Of a stretch of 64,000 nucleotides of DNA, positions 26,669 through 37,212 are shown piece by piece (the stretch's first letter is position 1; every line of letters starts with the position of its first letter). Below the pieces are notes generated by a model. The model had not been told where the DNA came from and searched no databases. It was given only the letters and a program-made list of their open reading frames with translations. This DNA comes from an uncultured Paraburkholderia sp. (GTDB lineage: Bacteria; Pseudomonadota; Gammaproteobacteria; Burkholderiales; Burkholderiaceae), in assembly GCA_940746715.1 (NCBI GenBank), contig CALNWN010000013.1, forward strand, positions 59,207-123,206, in the 5' to 3' direction. The translations under genes and the position numbers were made by a program.

Positions 26669-27268
26669 TCAATCGTCGGCGCCGCGCAATCCCGTCCACG
26701 CCGGCGACAGCGCCGGCCCGAGCGCGAACAGATCGAGCACGCGGGCGACCGTGTGATCGACCATCTCGTCGATGCTCGCCGGTTGGTTGTAGAAAGCAGG
26801 CAAGGGCGGAAAGATCACACCGCTCATTTCCGTCACCGCCGTCATATTGCGTAGATGCGCGAGATTGAACGGCGTTTCGCGCACCAGCAGCACGAGCCGG
26901 CGGCGCTCCTTGAGCGTGACGTCGGCGGCGCGGGTGATGAGGTTGTCGGAGAAACCGTGCGCGACGCTCGCGAGCGTTTTCATCGAGCAGGGCGCGACGA
27001 TCATGCCGTCCGTCGCAAACGAGCCCGATGCGATGCTCGCGCCGACGTCGCGCACCGAATGGACGACATCCGCGAGCGGATGCACGTCCTCCTTGCCTAG
27101 CTTGAGTTCGTGCTGGATGTTGAGCCAGCCGGCGCTTGAAATAAGCAGATGACTTTCCACGCCGCCCAGCTTGCGCAGCGTTTCGAGCAGGCGAATGCCG
27201 TAAATGGCGCCGGTCGCGCCGGTGATCGCGACAATCAGACGGCGTGGCGCCGCAGCGCGTGTTTCCAT
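26669..27268 (-). CDS. ubiX: Flavin prenyltransferase UbiX
   Basis: Makes prenylated FMN for UbiD decarboxylase in ubiquinone synthesis. 199 residues from the ATG at 27268: FMN-binding VAITGATGAIYGIRLLETL, DGMIVAPCSMKTLASVAHGFSDNLITRAADV and the ERRRLVLLVRETPF loop. The UbiX length and motifs are complete. Confidence 0.95.
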   Translation of the reverse strand: METRAAAPRRLIVAITGATGAIYGIRLLETLRKLGGVESHLLISSAGWLNIQHELKLGKEDVHPLADVVHSVRDVGASIASGSFATDGMIVAPCSMKTLASVAHGFSDNLITRAADVTLKERRRLVLLVRETPFNLAHLRNMTAVTEMSGVIFPPLPAFYNQPASIDEMVDHTVARVLDLFALGPALSPAWTGLRGADD

Positions 27269-27315
27269 GACTCGCGGCGCCTTAGCGTGTTTAAGAGCAG
27301 CTTTGGAGCGGCGGA

Positions 27316-27627
27316 TCAGGCCGCGGCAAACAGCTGCTGCAGTTCGCCGGATTCGTACATTTCCATCATGATGTCCGAGCCGCCGACGAATTCGCCCTTC
27401 ACATAAAGCTGCGGAATGGTCGGCCAGTTCGAGAACTGCTTGATGCCCTGGCGGACTTCGTCGTCTTCGAGCACGTTGACGGTCTTGAAGTCGCTGACGT
27501 TGCAGGCCTTCAGGATCTGGACGGCACGGCCGGAGAAGCCGCACATCGGAAACTGTGCGCTGCCCTTCATGAAGAGCACGACGTTGTTTTCGTCGACGAT
27601 TTGCTTGATGCGTTGTTGCGTATCCAT
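27316..27627 (-). CDS. grxD: Monothiol glutaredoxin GrxD
   Basis: Fe-S cluster carrier. 103 residues with the monothiol site CGFS at 29-32, the GSH-binding WPTIPQLYVKGEFVGGSDI and an N-terminal IKQIVDENNVVLFMKG. It is a natural partner of the BolA protein at 4.4 kb. It lies 47 bases upstream of ubiX on the same strand. Confidence 0.95.
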   Translation of the reverse strand: MDTQQRIKQIVDENNVVLFMKGSAQFPMCGFSGRAVQILKACNVSDFKTVNVLEDDEVRQGIKQFSNWPTIPQLYVKGEFVGGSDIMMEMYESGELQQLFAAA

Positions 27628-27803
27628 GACTGACCTTGCGGTTCCGGTATGTGTAGGGAATAGGCTGAAATGATAGCGGATTTCGCTCGCACCGGCCGGC
27701 GGCCGCTTTGACCATCTGGTGATTGCGGCTATTGCGGCGGCTCACATTGGCCGGCGGGTTTGCGTTGGGCGAGTGTCGGCGTGTCCATTCACGAATCGCG
27801 TGC

Positions 27804-28682
27804 TCAGCCGGCAAGCCGCCCGCCGCTGATTCGCTCGATGCCTGCCAGATCCCGCTCGGATCTGACGTCCGCGAAACCTTGCGCTGTCAGAAGTGCGCGC
27901 ACGGCCTCGGCCTGATCGTAGCCGTGCTCCATCCACAGTGCGCCGTGCCCTGTCAGGCGCGCAGGCGCGCCAGCGACAATCGTACGAATGGCGCTGAGGC
28001 CGTCGGCTTCGTCGGTGAGCGCGCCGCGCGGCTCGTAGCGCAGATCGCCCTGCGCCAGATGCGGATCGCCGCTTGCGATATAGGGCGGGTTGCTGACTAT
28101 CACGTCGAAGCAAAGGCCGCGATCGAGCGCACCGTACCAGTCGCTCTGCGCGAAGATCACGGCGCCGCCGGGCCGCCGCGCATCGAGCAGGCGCGCGGCA
28201 TTGCGCGCCGCGACCGCGAGTGCTTTTGCCGAGCGATCCACTGCGGTGACTTGCGCGTCCGGCCGCATCGACGCAATCGCCACCGCAATCGCGCCCGTGC
28301 CGGTGCCGAGATCCAGCACGCGCGGGCGCGCGAGGTCTTGCATGGCCGTGAGCGCCGTTTCGACCAGCAATTCGGTTTCGGGACGCGGAATCAGCACATG
28401 CGGCGTCACCTCGAATTCGAGCCCGAAAAATTCGCGCGCGCCGACAATCTGCGCCACCGGCTCACCAGCCACGCGCCGCGCCTGCAACGCCAGATAGCGC
28501 TCGACGCAGGCGCTGTCGAGCACTTCGTCCGCGCGCGTGATGAGTTGCGTTTGCCGCCAGCCCAGCGCGTGCGTGAGCAGAATCCGCGCTTCGAGCGGCG
28601 GCAGCGGCGAGGCGCGCAACAAGGCGGCGGGAGTGGCCGGCGAGGCGGCGCGGTCGCGATCGGCTGGGTCGTGGGCGATCAT
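27804..28682 (-). CDS. prmC: Release factor glutamine methyltransferase PrmC
   Basis: Methylates the Gln of the GGQ motif in release factors. 292 residues: N-terminal helical domain, SAM motif VLDLGTGTGAIAVAIA at about 122-137, and the catalytic NPPY at 198-201. It lies six bases after prfA, its substrate gene, the standard arrangement. The N-terminus begins MIAHDPADRDRA; other in-frame starts are possible. Confidence 0.96.
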   Translation of the reverse strand: MIAHDPADRDRAASPATPAALLRASPLPPLEARILLTHALGWRQTQLITRADEVLDSACVERYLALQARRVAGEPVAQIVGAREFFGLEFEVTPHVLIPRPETELLVETALTAMQDLARPRVLDLGTGTGAIAVAIASMRPDAQVTAVDRSAKALAVAARNAARLLDARRPGGAVIFAQSDWYGALDRGLCFDVIVSNPPYIASGDPHLAQGDLRYEPRGALTDEADGLSAIRTIVAGAPARLTGHGALWMEHGYDQAEAVRALLTAQGFADVRSERDLAGIERISGGRLAG

Positions 28683-28688
28683 TGGCGC

Positions 28689-29771
28689 CTAATCCGCGTC
28701 GCCGAGCGAAGCGAGCAACTCGGCTTGATGTTCGCTCACAAGCGCCCCGATCAGCTCGTCCAGATCGCCGTCCATGATCGCATCGAGGCGATACAGCGTC
28801 AGATTGATACGATGGTCTGTCAGACGTCCTTGCGGGAAGTTGTAGGTGCGAATCCGCTCGGAGCGGTCGCCGGAGCCGATCAGGCTCTTGCGCGTCGCGG
28901 CTTCCTTCGCCTGCTGCTCGTGCGACTGCTTGTCCTTGATGCGGGCCGCGAGCACCTTCAGCGCGCGGTCCTTGTTCTTGTGCTGCGAGCGGTCGTTCTG
29001 ACATTCGACGACAATGCCCGTCGGCAAGTGCGTGACCCGCACGGCCGAATCCGTCTTGTTGATGTGCTGGCCGCCCGCGCCGGATGCGCGGAACGTGTCG
29101 ATGCGCAGATCGGCCGGATTGATTTCGACTTCGCCGATTTCGTCGGCTTCCGGCATCACCGCGACCGTGCATGCCGACGTGTGAATGCGACCCTGCGTTT
29201 CGGTTGCCGGCACACGCTGCACGCGGTGGCCGCCGGACTCGAATTTGAGCTTGGAATACGCGGCTTCGCCCGCGATCCGCACGATCACTTCCTTATAGCC
29301 GCCGAGGTCCGACTCGCTCGCCGACATCATTTCCACTTGCCAGCGATTGCGCTCGGCGTAGCGCAGATACATGCGCAATAGGTCGCCCGCAAAAAGCGCG
29401 GACTCGTCGCCGCCGGTGCCCGCGCGGATTTCGAGGAAGATGTTGCGGTCGTCGTTCGGATCTTTCGGCAGCAGCATAGTCCGCAGTTCGCCGCCGAGCT
29501 GCTCCATTCGGTCACGCGCCGCGCGAATTTCCTCTTCGGCGAAATCGCGCATGGATGCGTCCGTCAGCAGTTCCTGCGCGGTGGCGGCGTCGTGCATGGC
29601 CTGCCGCCACAGCGCGTAATGCTCGACCACGGGGCCCAGCTCGGCGTGTTCGCGCGTGAGCTTGCGGTATTGATCGAGATTCGAGGTGATGTCCTCTCGG
29701 CTCAGCAGGTCGTTGAGTTCGGCCAGCCGCGTAGTCAGCTGGTCGAGCTTGTGTTGCATGCTCGTTTTCAT
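28689..29771 (-). CDS. prfA: Peptide chain release factor 1
   Basis: Class I release factor for UAA and UAG. 360 residues: the stop-codon-reading PAT motif at 188-190 and the GGQ at 233-235 in SGAGGQHINKTDSAVR, plus the conserved EIRAGTGGDESALFAGDL. The frame continues upstream, but MKTSMQHKLDQL is the family start. It is followed by prmC and preceded by hemA on the same strand. Confidence 0.97.
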   Translation of the reverse strand: MKTSMQHKLDQLTTRLAELNDLLSREDITSNLDQYRKLTREHAELGPVVEHYALWRQAMHDAATAQELLTDASMRDFAEEEIRAARDRMEQLGGELRTMLLPKDPNDDRNIFLEIRAGTGGDESALFAGDLLRMYLRYAERNRWQVEMMSASESDLGGYKEVIVRIAGEAAYSKLKFESGGHRVQRVPATETQGRIHTSACTVAVMPEADEIGEVEINPADLRIDTFRASGAGGQHINKTDSAVRVTHLPTGIVVECQNDRSQHKNKDRALKVLAARIKDKQSHEQQAKEAATRKSLIGSGDRSERIRTYNFPQGRLTDHRINLTLYRLDAIMDGDLDELIGALVSEHQAELLASLGDAD

Positions 29772-29896
29772 CGGGCGGGTATCGGAGCGGGCTCCGGCAA
29801 GGACGGCAACCAGAAAAATGGGCGGATGCCCGGGACAGAAGCACGTGGCGGGCCACTGCGGGGCCACGGGCGGGCGGCGCGGCGGCGTGCGCGCCG

Positions 29897-31183
29897 CTAA
29901 CGCTCCGTGGAACCGGAGTGTTTGTAGAAGCCGCCCATCAGTTCGATGAGCGTGTCGCGGTGTTCGCCGCTCGCGCGGTTGAGCGCGTGGGTGGGACCGT
30001 GAATCAGCTTGTTGGTGAGCGCCTGCGACAGCGCCTCGATCACTGCGGCTGGATCGTCGCCGCGCGCGAGCATTTTCTGCGCGCGTTCGACCTCGGCCCG
30101 GCGCAGCACGTCGGCTTGCGTATGCATATGGCGGATGACCGGCACGATGCTGCGCGCCTCGAGCCACTGCATGAAATTCTGCACCCGCGTTTCGATAATC
30201 GCTTCGGCCTGCGCCACCGCGGCTTGGCGCGACGCATTGCCTTCGCGGACGATTGCGCCGAGGTCGTCGACGGTATAGAGGAACACGTCTTCGAGTTTGC
30301 CGACTTCCGGTTCGATGTCGCGCGGCACGGCCAGATCGACCATAAAAATTGGCCGATGACGGCGCGCCTTCACCGCGCGCTCGACCGCGCCCAAGCCGAT
30401 GATCGGCAACGTGGACGCCGTGCACGACACGATGATGTCGAACTCATGCATGCGCGTGGGCAGCTCGGACAGCGGAATGGCGCGCCCATTGAAGCGTTCG
30501 GCGAGCCGCATGCCGCGCTCCGCGGTGCGGTTCGCGACCACGAGTTCGCGCGGTTGCTGCGCGGCGAAGTGCGTGGCGCACAACTCGATCATTTCGCCCG
30601 CGCCGATGAACAGCACGCGCTGGTTCGACACCTTGTCGAAAATGCGCTGCGCGAGCCGGACGGCTGCTGCGGCCATGGAAACGGACTGCGCGCCGATTTC
30701 GGTCGTGGTGCGCACTTCTTTCGCGACGGCAAAGGTGCGCTGGAACAACTGGTTCAGATAGGTGCCGAGCGCGCCTGCCTCCGAGGCCGTGTGCATGGCG
30801 TCCTTCATTTGTCCGACGATTTGCGTTTCGCCGAGCACCATCGAATCGAGACCCGACGCGACGCGAAATGCGTGGCGCACGGCTTCAGACTGCGGCAGCG
30901 CGTAGACGTGCGGCGCGAGTTCTTCGACAGGCAGGTTGTGGTACCGCGACAGCCATTGGATCGCGGCTTCACGCGCGGCCTCTTTGTCGGTCGCGCAATA
31001 GAGTTCCGTGCGATTGCAGGTGGAGAGAATCGCCGCTTCGGGCGCCGAGCGGGCCGTGGCGCCGAGCCAGACGCTTTTGAAGGTGTCCAGTGCAGGCTTG
31101 ATCTGTTCGAGCGGAAACGCCACGCGTTCGCGCAAGGCGACAGGCGCAGTGTGGTGATTGATTCCGATCGTTAGAAGCTGCAT
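29897..31183 (-). CDS. hemA: Glutamyl-tRNA reductase HemA
   Basis: First step of C5 heme synthesis: reduces Glu-tRNA to glutamate-1-semialdehyde. 428 residues; catalytic Cys56 in ILSTCNRTELY, NADPH-binding VLFIGAGEMIELCATHF, and the C-terminal dimerisation helices. It heads hemA-prfA-prmC. Confidence 0.97.
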   Translation of the reverse strand: MQLLTIGINHHTAPVALRERVAFPLEQIKPALDTFKSVWLGATARSAPEAAILSTCNRTELYCATDKEAAREAAIQWLSRYHNLPVEELAPHVYALPQSEAVRHAFRVASGLDSMVLGETQIVGQMKDAMHTASEAGALGTYLNQLFQRTFAVAKEVRTTTEIGAQSVSMAAAAVRLAQRIFDKVSNQRVLFIGAGEMIELCATHFAAQQPRELVVANRTAERGMRLAERFNGRAIPLSELPTRMHEFDIIVSCTASTLPIIGLGAVERAVKARRHRPIFMVDLAVPRDIEPEVGKLEDVFLYTVDDLGAIVREGNASRQAAVAQAEAIIETRVQNFMQWLEARSIVPVIRHMHTQADVLRRAEVERAQKMLARGDDPAAVIEALSQALTNKLIHGPTHALNRASGEHRDTLIELMGGFYKHSGSTER

Positions 31184-31209
31184 GCTGGGGAGCTATGGTT
31201 TAGCCCCAT

Positions 31210-31215
31210 ATTATA
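31210..31215 (-). promoter_or_regulatory. Candidate -10 box (TATAAT) for hemA
   Basis: Perfect TATAAT on the minus strand, 26 bases before the hemA ATG. No consensus -35 is visible at 16-18 bases. The position fits a hemA-prfA-prmC promoter with a short leader. Confidence 0.5.
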
Positions 31216-31276
31216 GCGTTTCCGCGATTCTTACATCGCGGCGCCCGCGCCGTGCCGCTTATGGCGGGCATCAGCC

Positions 31277-31717
31277 TCAGGCCGCGACGGCTTCCACCGG
31301 GAAGGCGTCCAGTTGATAGCCGTAGCCGTACAGCGGCGCGAGCGAATAGCCGTTTTCGGGGCGCAGTTCGAGCTTGGATCGCACGCGCGACGCGTGGGTG
31401 TCGACCGTGCGCGACTTAACGTCGCGGCGGCGCGCCCACACCGTTTCCATGATGTGCGCGCGACACCGGCCGCGAGATTGCTCAACAGAAGCAGCGCGAA
31501 GCGGAACTCCTTCGGCGTGAGCGTGACCGTGCGGTTGCGGAAGGTGACGGCGAAATTGGCGGCGTCGAACGCATAACCGCGGATGATGTCGTGCCGCCGG
31601 TTGGGCGGCCGGCGCAGTCCCGCGCGGCGCAACAGCGCGTCCACGCGCGCGAGCGTTTCGGGCCCGCGCACTGGCTTTGTCAGACAGTCGTCGGCGCCCG
31701 CGTGCAGTGCCGCGGGG
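31277..31717 (-). pseudogene. OmpR-type response regulator, receiver domain mostly deleted
   Basis: DNA-binding response regulator remnant. What is left is the end of the receiver (ALHAGADDCLTKPV, with the conserved Lys-Pro) and a winged-helix domain: VTLTPKEFRFALLLLSNL, then after a frameshift near 31465 HIMETVWARRRDVKSRTVDTHASRVRSKL and GYGYQL. The first about 90 residues with the phospho-acceptor Asp are gone. Sequence of the oppositely oriented aminopeptidase P gene begins at once, so one deletion removed both 5' ends and the shared promoter region. No partner kinase is nearby. Confidence 0.8.
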
Positions 31718-33398
31718 CGCTGGCAAGGGCGGGAATGGCTTTCCGGCTTCACCGGCTCGGCGGGCACGCTCGTCGTCACGGCCGACTTCGCAGGCGTGTG
31801 GACCGACAGCCGCTACTGGGAACAGGCCAACGCGCAACTGGCCGGCAGCGGCGTCCAGCTCATGAAGATGACGGGCGGCCAGCAAACCGCACCGCACTTC
31901 GACTGGCTCGCTGAAAACGTGGCGCCCGGCGGCACGGTCGGCGTGGACGGCGCCGTGCTCGGCGTGGCGGCGGCGCGCGCACTGACGCAGGCGCTCACGG
32001 CGCGCGGCGTGAAGCTGCGCACCGACGTCGATCTGTTCGACGGCATCTGGCCGCAGCGCCCGTCGCTGCCGGATGCCACGGTGTTCGAGCACGCCGCGCC
32101 GCATGCGAGCGTCGCGCGTTCTGACAAGCTCGCGCAGATCCGCCGCGTCATGGCGGAAAAGGGCGCGCAGTGGCACTTCATTTCTACGCTCGACGATCTC
32201 GCGTGGCTCTTCAATCTGCGCGGCGCCGACGTTAGCTTCAACCCGGTCTTTGTTGCGCATGCGATGATTGGCGAAAATCACGCGTCGCTTTTTATTGCAG
32301 ACGGCAAGGTGCCGCCCGCGCTCGCCGAGGCGCTCGCGCGCGACGGCGTCAGTGTCGAGCCGTATGCGAAAGCGGCGGATGCGCTCGCCGCGCTGCCCGC
32401 CGGCAGCACGCTGCTGATCGACCCGCGCCGTATCACGTATGGCTCGCTGCAGTCGGTGCCGTCGACGGTGAAAGTGGTCGAGGCGGTCAATCCGTCCACG
32501 TTCTTCAAGTCGCGCAAGACCGAAGCTGAAGCGCAGCACGTGTGCGAGACCATGGAGCAGGACGGCGCGGCGCTCGCGGAATTCTTCGCGTGGTTCGAAG
32601 GCGTGCTCGGCCGCGAGACCATCACCGAGCTGACTATCGACGAACGTCTGACGGCCGCGCGCGCGTCGTCCGGGTTTCGTGTCGCTGAGCTTTGCGACCA
32701 TCGCGGGCTTCAACGCGAATGGCGCCATGCCGCACTATCGCGCGACCCAGGAATCGCACTCGGTGATCGAAGGCAATGGCCTGTTGCTGATCGACTCGGG
32801 CGCGCGGTATCTGAGCGGCACGACCGACATCACGCGCGTGGTGCCGATCGGCACGATCAGCGACGAACAGCGGCGCGACTTCACCATCGTGCTGAAAGGC
32901 ACCATGGCACTGTCGCGCGCAAGGTTTCCGCGCGGCATCCGCTCGCCGATGCTCGACGCGATCGCCCGCGCGCCGATCTGGGAAGCGGGCGCCGACTACG
33001 GCCACGGCACCGGCCACGGAGTCGGCTACTTCCTCAACGTGCACGAAGAAGGCCCGCAAGTCATCTCGCACTACGCGCCGGCGGAACCTTGGAAGGCGAT
33101 GGAAGAGGGCATGATCACGTCGGTCGAACCGGGCATCTATCGGCCGGGCAAGTGGGGCGTGCGCATCGAGAATCTGGTGCTGAATGTGCCCGCGGGCCAG
33201 ACGGAATTCGGCAACTTCCTGAGGTTCGAGACGCTCACGCTCTGTCCGATCGACACGCGTTGCCTCGACCTGTCGCTGCTGCGTGACGATGAACGCGCGT
33301 GGCTCAACGACTATCATCAGACGGTGCGCACGCGCCTCGCGCCGCATGTTTCCGGCGACGCGAAGGCGTGGCTGGAACTGCGCACGCAGCCCATCTGA
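31718..33398 (+). pseudogene. pepP: Xaa-Pro aminopeptidase (M24B), 5' end deleted and frameshifted
   Basis: Metallopeptidase that removes an N-terminal residue before proline. The remnant starts at about RWQGREWLSGFTGSAGTL, roughly 50-60 residues into the family, and runs in frame to LTIDERLTAARAS. Near 32672 a small indel shifts it to VSLSFATIAGFNANGAMPHY and the catalytic region (LLIDSGARYLSGTTDITR, GHGTGHGVGYFLNVHE, ITSVEPGIYRPGKWGVRIENLV), ending LRTQPI. The metal ligands are present but cannot join the N-terminal part without frameshifting, and the start is lost. Confidence 0.88.
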
Positions 33399-33426
33399 GC
33401 CGCAACCACCTCGCGACGGAGAGCGC

Positions 33427-34050
33427 ATGGGCATCAAGGCAGTCGTGTTCGATTTCGGCGGCGTGCTGATCGACTGGAATCCCGAGTATCTCTATCGGCA
33501 ACTCATTCCGGACGAGGCCGAGCGCCGCTGGTTCCTCACACACGTCTGCTCGATGGATTGGGTGGTGCGTCAGGACGGCGGCCAGCCGATCGTTGAGGCG
33601 ACGGCGGAACTGATTGCGCAGTTTCCCGATCACGAAGCGCTGATCCGCGCGTTCTACGAGCGCTGGCACGAAATGGTGGCCGGCGTGCTGGACGACGGCG
33701 TCGCGATCATGGGAAAGCTCGAGGCCGCCGAGGTGCCGCTCTTCGGGCTGACGAACTGGTCCGCGGAGACGTTTCCGTACGCGTGGGAAAACTATCCGGT
33801 GCTGCGGCGCTTCAGGGACATCATCGTGTCGGGGCGAGTGGGTCTGGTGAAGCCCGATCCGGCGATCCTCGCGGCCATGCGCGAGCGGATCAATGTGCAA
33901 CTGCCGGGCATTGAGCCGGCCGAGCTTGTCTTTATCGACGACAACCCGAAGAACGCGGCCGCCGCCACCGCGCTCGGCTGGCATGGCGTGCACCACACCA
34001 GCGCGGCGCAAACTGAAGCGCGCTTGCGCGAATTGGGTTTGCCGGTTTGA
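33427..34050 (+). CDS. HAD superfamily hydrolase (YihX-like)
   Basis: Haloacid dehalogenase-type phosphatase, subfamily IA. 207 residues: motif I VVFDFGGVLIDWNP with the Asp nucleophile at residue 9 and the DxGG variant typical of YihX/epoxide-hydrolase-N-terminal-like members; motif II LFGLTNWS; motif III Lys in GLVKPDPAI; motif IV VFIDDNPKNA. Likely acts on small sugar phosphates; substrate unknown. It follows the broken pepP by 28 bases. Confidence 0.85.
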   Translation: MGIKAVVFDFGGVLIDWNPEYLYRQLIPDEAERRWFLTHVCSMDWVVRQDGGQPIVEATAELIAQFPDHEALIRAFYERWHEMVAGVLDDGVAIMGKLEAAEVPLFGLTNWSAETFPYAWENYPVLRRFRDIIVSGRVGLVKPDPAILAAMRERINVQLPGIEPAELVFIDDNPKNAAAATALGWHGVHHTSAAQTEARLRELGLPV

Positions 34051-34135
34051 TGGGCGGCGCGGTGCGCAACTCGCGCACGCGGCAGGCGTAAGCCATGACA
34101 ACGCGCTGCTTCGAGCACGCCCGGTCCGCTCACGA

Positions 34136-35259
34136 TCACTGCTCGAGTAAATTCTTCAAGGCGTTCCCCAGCCCTTTGACGGTTTCGCCTGCGCCTTTCG
34201 CTACGCCTTCCACGCTGACGCCCAGCGCTTTCGCGAAGCCCTCCGCGATGCGCGTCGTCAGCCGTTCCTGCACCGAAAACTTCGGATCGCGCAAATTGCC
34301 GTCGAGCACGAAGTGCAGCGTTATGTCGCCGTTATGCGTCTTCAACGCGGCGACTGCGGCTTTGGTCGGAATGGACAGGAACGTGTCCAGCGGATTGCCG
34401 TTGTCCGCGAGTTGCAGGTTGTGGACCGTTATCGTGCCCGGCGCGTGCAGCTGATAGTTGCGCACCGTCGACTGAATGCTCATGTCGACCGTGCCGCCCG
34501 TCACTTGCGCCCTGCGCCGGTCTTCTTCACGAGATACGGGTCGAGCATGACGACGTCGACGCCGCGCAGGGTGCTCGTCGTCTGCGAGTCCTTGCTCGCG
34601 ATTCGGATCCATCCGCTGAACGTGACCGTGCCGGTGTGCGCCGGTCCTTTGATCGAGCCTTTGACGTCGACGTTGGTCGGTTCCTTGAGCTCGGGTAGAC
34701 GAATGTTGTCGACGGTCGCGTTCGCGTTGCTCACCGTCACCTTATAGGCGGGCGTTCCGACGGTCATGTCGTAGAAATGGAAGCGGCCCTGTTCGAAGCT
34801 GATGTGATCGACCTGCTTCTCGCGCGGCGTCGAACTCGCCGACGCGCCGCGCGCCTCGTCGTTGGTGCTGTTGAGGGACTGGCGCAGATTCGGCAGCAAA
34901 CGGAGCGTGCCGGTTTGCGTGCGCAGCACGGCCATGTCGAAACCTCGTATCACCACGCTGCGGATATGCATGCGGTGCGCGAGCAGATCGCGGATGTCCG
35001 GCGTGAGCGTTATTTCATCTGCTTTCAGCGGATCGCCGGCGGGCCAGCCGGGCGGCGGCTTCAGCAGAACCTGGGTGAGATGAACCGAGGTAAGCCCGAC
35101 GTCGATACTTTGCGCGCTGCCTAGCGGCCCGAGCGCGGCCACCACGCGCGCTTTCACTTCGCGCTGCGCGTATTGCAGCAGGCCGAATGCAACGACGACG
35201 AGCACCACCAGCACGCTGCCCGCGGCAACGATCCAGCGTTGGCTCTTCGACATCGCCAT
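34136..35259 (-). pseudogene. DUF748/AsmA-like protein, frameshifted
   Basis: Envelope protein of the DUF748 type with an N-terminal membrane anchor (WIVAAGSVLVVLVVVAFGLLQYA) and a long beta-rich periplasmic region. Reading from 35259 stops early at a TGA near 34501 after DPYLVKKTGAG. The expected continuation AQVTGGTVDMSIQSTVRNY, ending LGNALKNLLEQ, is in another frame, so a single-base indel lies near 34505-34515. About one third of the protein is cut off. Partial function of the shorter form cannot be excluded. Confidence 0.75.
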
Positions 35260-35544
35260 GCTTCTCCCCTCGTTGCCGCCATGCGCGGCTAGGCCGTGAT
35301 GAGTGCGCGCCGTCCTCGCGCCGCGCGGACGACGTATAGCACGCGCAGGTGAGCAATGCGTGTGCCGTGTCGCGATGCCGCCGACGTCTGGCGGTTGCGG
35401 ATGGTATGAGTGGTTGCGAAGAACGGTTGGCGCTGCCGGCGGGGCGATAACCCGCCGGCATGCCTGAGAGGAAGAGTTGAATGCTGCGCCGCCCCTATTT
35501 GCACGGGCAGGCTGCGTGTGAGACCGCTGCTGAACCGGCGAACC

Positions 35545-37212
35545 TTAACGCGTGATCGGCTTGTAGCGCAGACGCTTCGGACGCGCCGCTTCTTCGCCGA
35601 GACGTGCGCGCTTGTCCGCTTCGTACTCCTGGTAATTGCCGTCGAAGAACGTGACTTGCGAATCGCCTTCGAACGCGAGAATGTGCGTCGCGATCCGGTC
35701 GAGGAACCAGCGGTCGTGCGAGATCACCATCACCGAGCCGGCGAATTCGAGCAGCGCGTCTTCGAGCGCGCGCAGCGTTTCGACGTCGAGGTCGTTCGAC
35801 GGTTCGTCGAGCAGCAGCACGTTGCCGCCGGCGATCAGCGTCTTCGCGAGGTGCAGGCGGCCGCGCTCGCCGCCCGACAGGTTACCGACGACCTTCTGCT
35901 GGTCGCCGCCCTTGAAGTTGAAGCGGCCAATGTACGCGCGCGAGGGCGTCTCGTACTTGCCGACCGTCAGCACGTCGGCACCGCCGGAAATCTCCTCGAA
36001 CACGGTCTTCGACGGATCGAGCGCGTCGCGGCTCTGATCGACGTAAGCGAGCTTCACCGTCGGCCCCATCACGATTTCGCCCGAGTCCGGTTGCTCGCGG
36101 CCCGTCAGCATGCGAAACAGCGTGGACTTACCTGCGCCGTTGGGACCGATGATGCCGACAATCGCACCCGCCGGAACCTTGAAGCTGACATTGTCGAGCA
36201 GCAGCCGGTCGCCATACGATTTGCTGACGTTCTTGAACTCGATCACTTCGTTGCCGAGGCGGTCGCCGACCGGAATGAAGATTTCCTGCGTTTCGTTGCG
36301 CTTCTGGTAGTCCTGGCTGTTCAGTTCCTCGAAGCGGGCAATACGCGCCTTCGACTTCGCCTGGCGGCCCTTCGGATTCTGGCGCACCCATTCCAGTTCC
36401 TTCTTGATCGCCTTCTGACGCGCGGACTCCGACGCTTCTTCCTGTTTCAGGCGCTCTTCCTTCTGATCGAGCCAGCTGCTGTAGTTGCCCTTCCACGGAA
36501 TGCCGTGGCCGCGGTCGAGTTCGAGAATCCACTCGGCCGCGTTATCGAGGAAGTAGCGATCGTGCGTGACGGCGACCACGGTACCGGGGAAGCGCGTGAG
36601 GAACTGTTCGAGCCAGTCGACCGATTCCGCGTCGAGGTGGTTGGTCGGCTCGTCGAGCAGTAGCATGTCGGGCTTTTCGAGCAGCAGCTTGCACAGCGCG
36701 ACGCGGCGCTTTTCGCCGCCCGACAGGTGCTCGATCTTCGCGTCCCATGGGGGCAGACGCAGCGCGTCGGCGGCGATTTCGATCTGCTGCTCGGCGCTGC
36801 CGCCGTCCGACGTCGCGAGAATCGCTTCGTACTTGGCCTGCTCGGCGGCGAGCGCGTCAAAATCCGCGTCCGGCTCCGCGTAGGCTGCATAGATTTCGTC
36901 GAGCTTTTTCTGCGCGTTGAACACGTCGCCGAGACCTTCTTCGACGGTTTCGTGCACCGTCTTGTTCGGGTCGAGCTGCGGCTCTTGCGGTAGATAGCCG
37001 ATGTTCAGATTGGGCATCGGCGTGGCTTCGCCTTCGATGTCCTTGTCCACACCGGCCATGATGCGGATCAGCGTGGATTTGCCCGAGCCGTTCAGGCCGA
37101 GCAGACCGATTTTCGCGCCGGGGAAAAACGAGAGCGAGATGTCTTTCAGGATTTGACGCTTGGGCGGCACGATCTTGCCGACCCGGTTCATGGTGAAGAC
37201 GTATTGGGCCAT
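35545..37212 (-). CDS. ettA: Energy-dependent translational throttle ABC-F protein EttA
   Basis: ABC-F ATPase that gates the ribosome according to ATP/ADP ratio. 555 residues from the ATG at 37212 (MAQYVFTMNRVGKIVPPKR). Two ABC domains: first Walker A GLNGSGKST and signature LSGGEKRR; second Walker A GPNGAGKST and signature LSGGERGR; between them the arm/linker region with WVRQNPKGRQAKSKARI. The open frame runs much further upstream but without family sequence. Confidence 0.95.
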   Translation of the reverse strand: MAQYVFTMNRVGKIVPPKRQILKDISLSFFPGAKIGLLGLNGSGKSTLIRIMAGVDKDIEGEATPMPNLNIGYLPQEPQLDPNKTVHETVEEGLGDVFNAQKKLDEIYAAYAEPDADFDALAAEQAKYEAILATSDGGSAEQQIEIAADALRLPPWDAKIEHLSGGEKRRVALCKLLLEKPDMLLLDEPTNHLDAESVDWLEQFLTRFPGTVVAVTHDRYFLDNAAEWILELDRGHGIPWKGNYSSWLDQKEERLKQEEASESARQKAIKKELEWVRQNPKGRQAKSKARIARFEELNSQDYQKRNETQEIFIPVGDRLGNEVIEFKNVSKSYGDRLLLDNVSFKVPAGAIVGIIGPNGAGKSTLFRMLTGREQPDSGEIVMGPTVKLAYVDQSRDALDPSKTVFEEISGGADVLTVGKYETPSRAYIGRFNFKGGDQQKVVGNLSGGERGRLHLAKTLIAGGNVLLLDEPSNDLDVETLRALEDALLEFAGSVMVISHDRWFLDRIATHILAFEGDSQVTFFDGNYQEYEADKRARLGEEAARPKRLRYKPITR

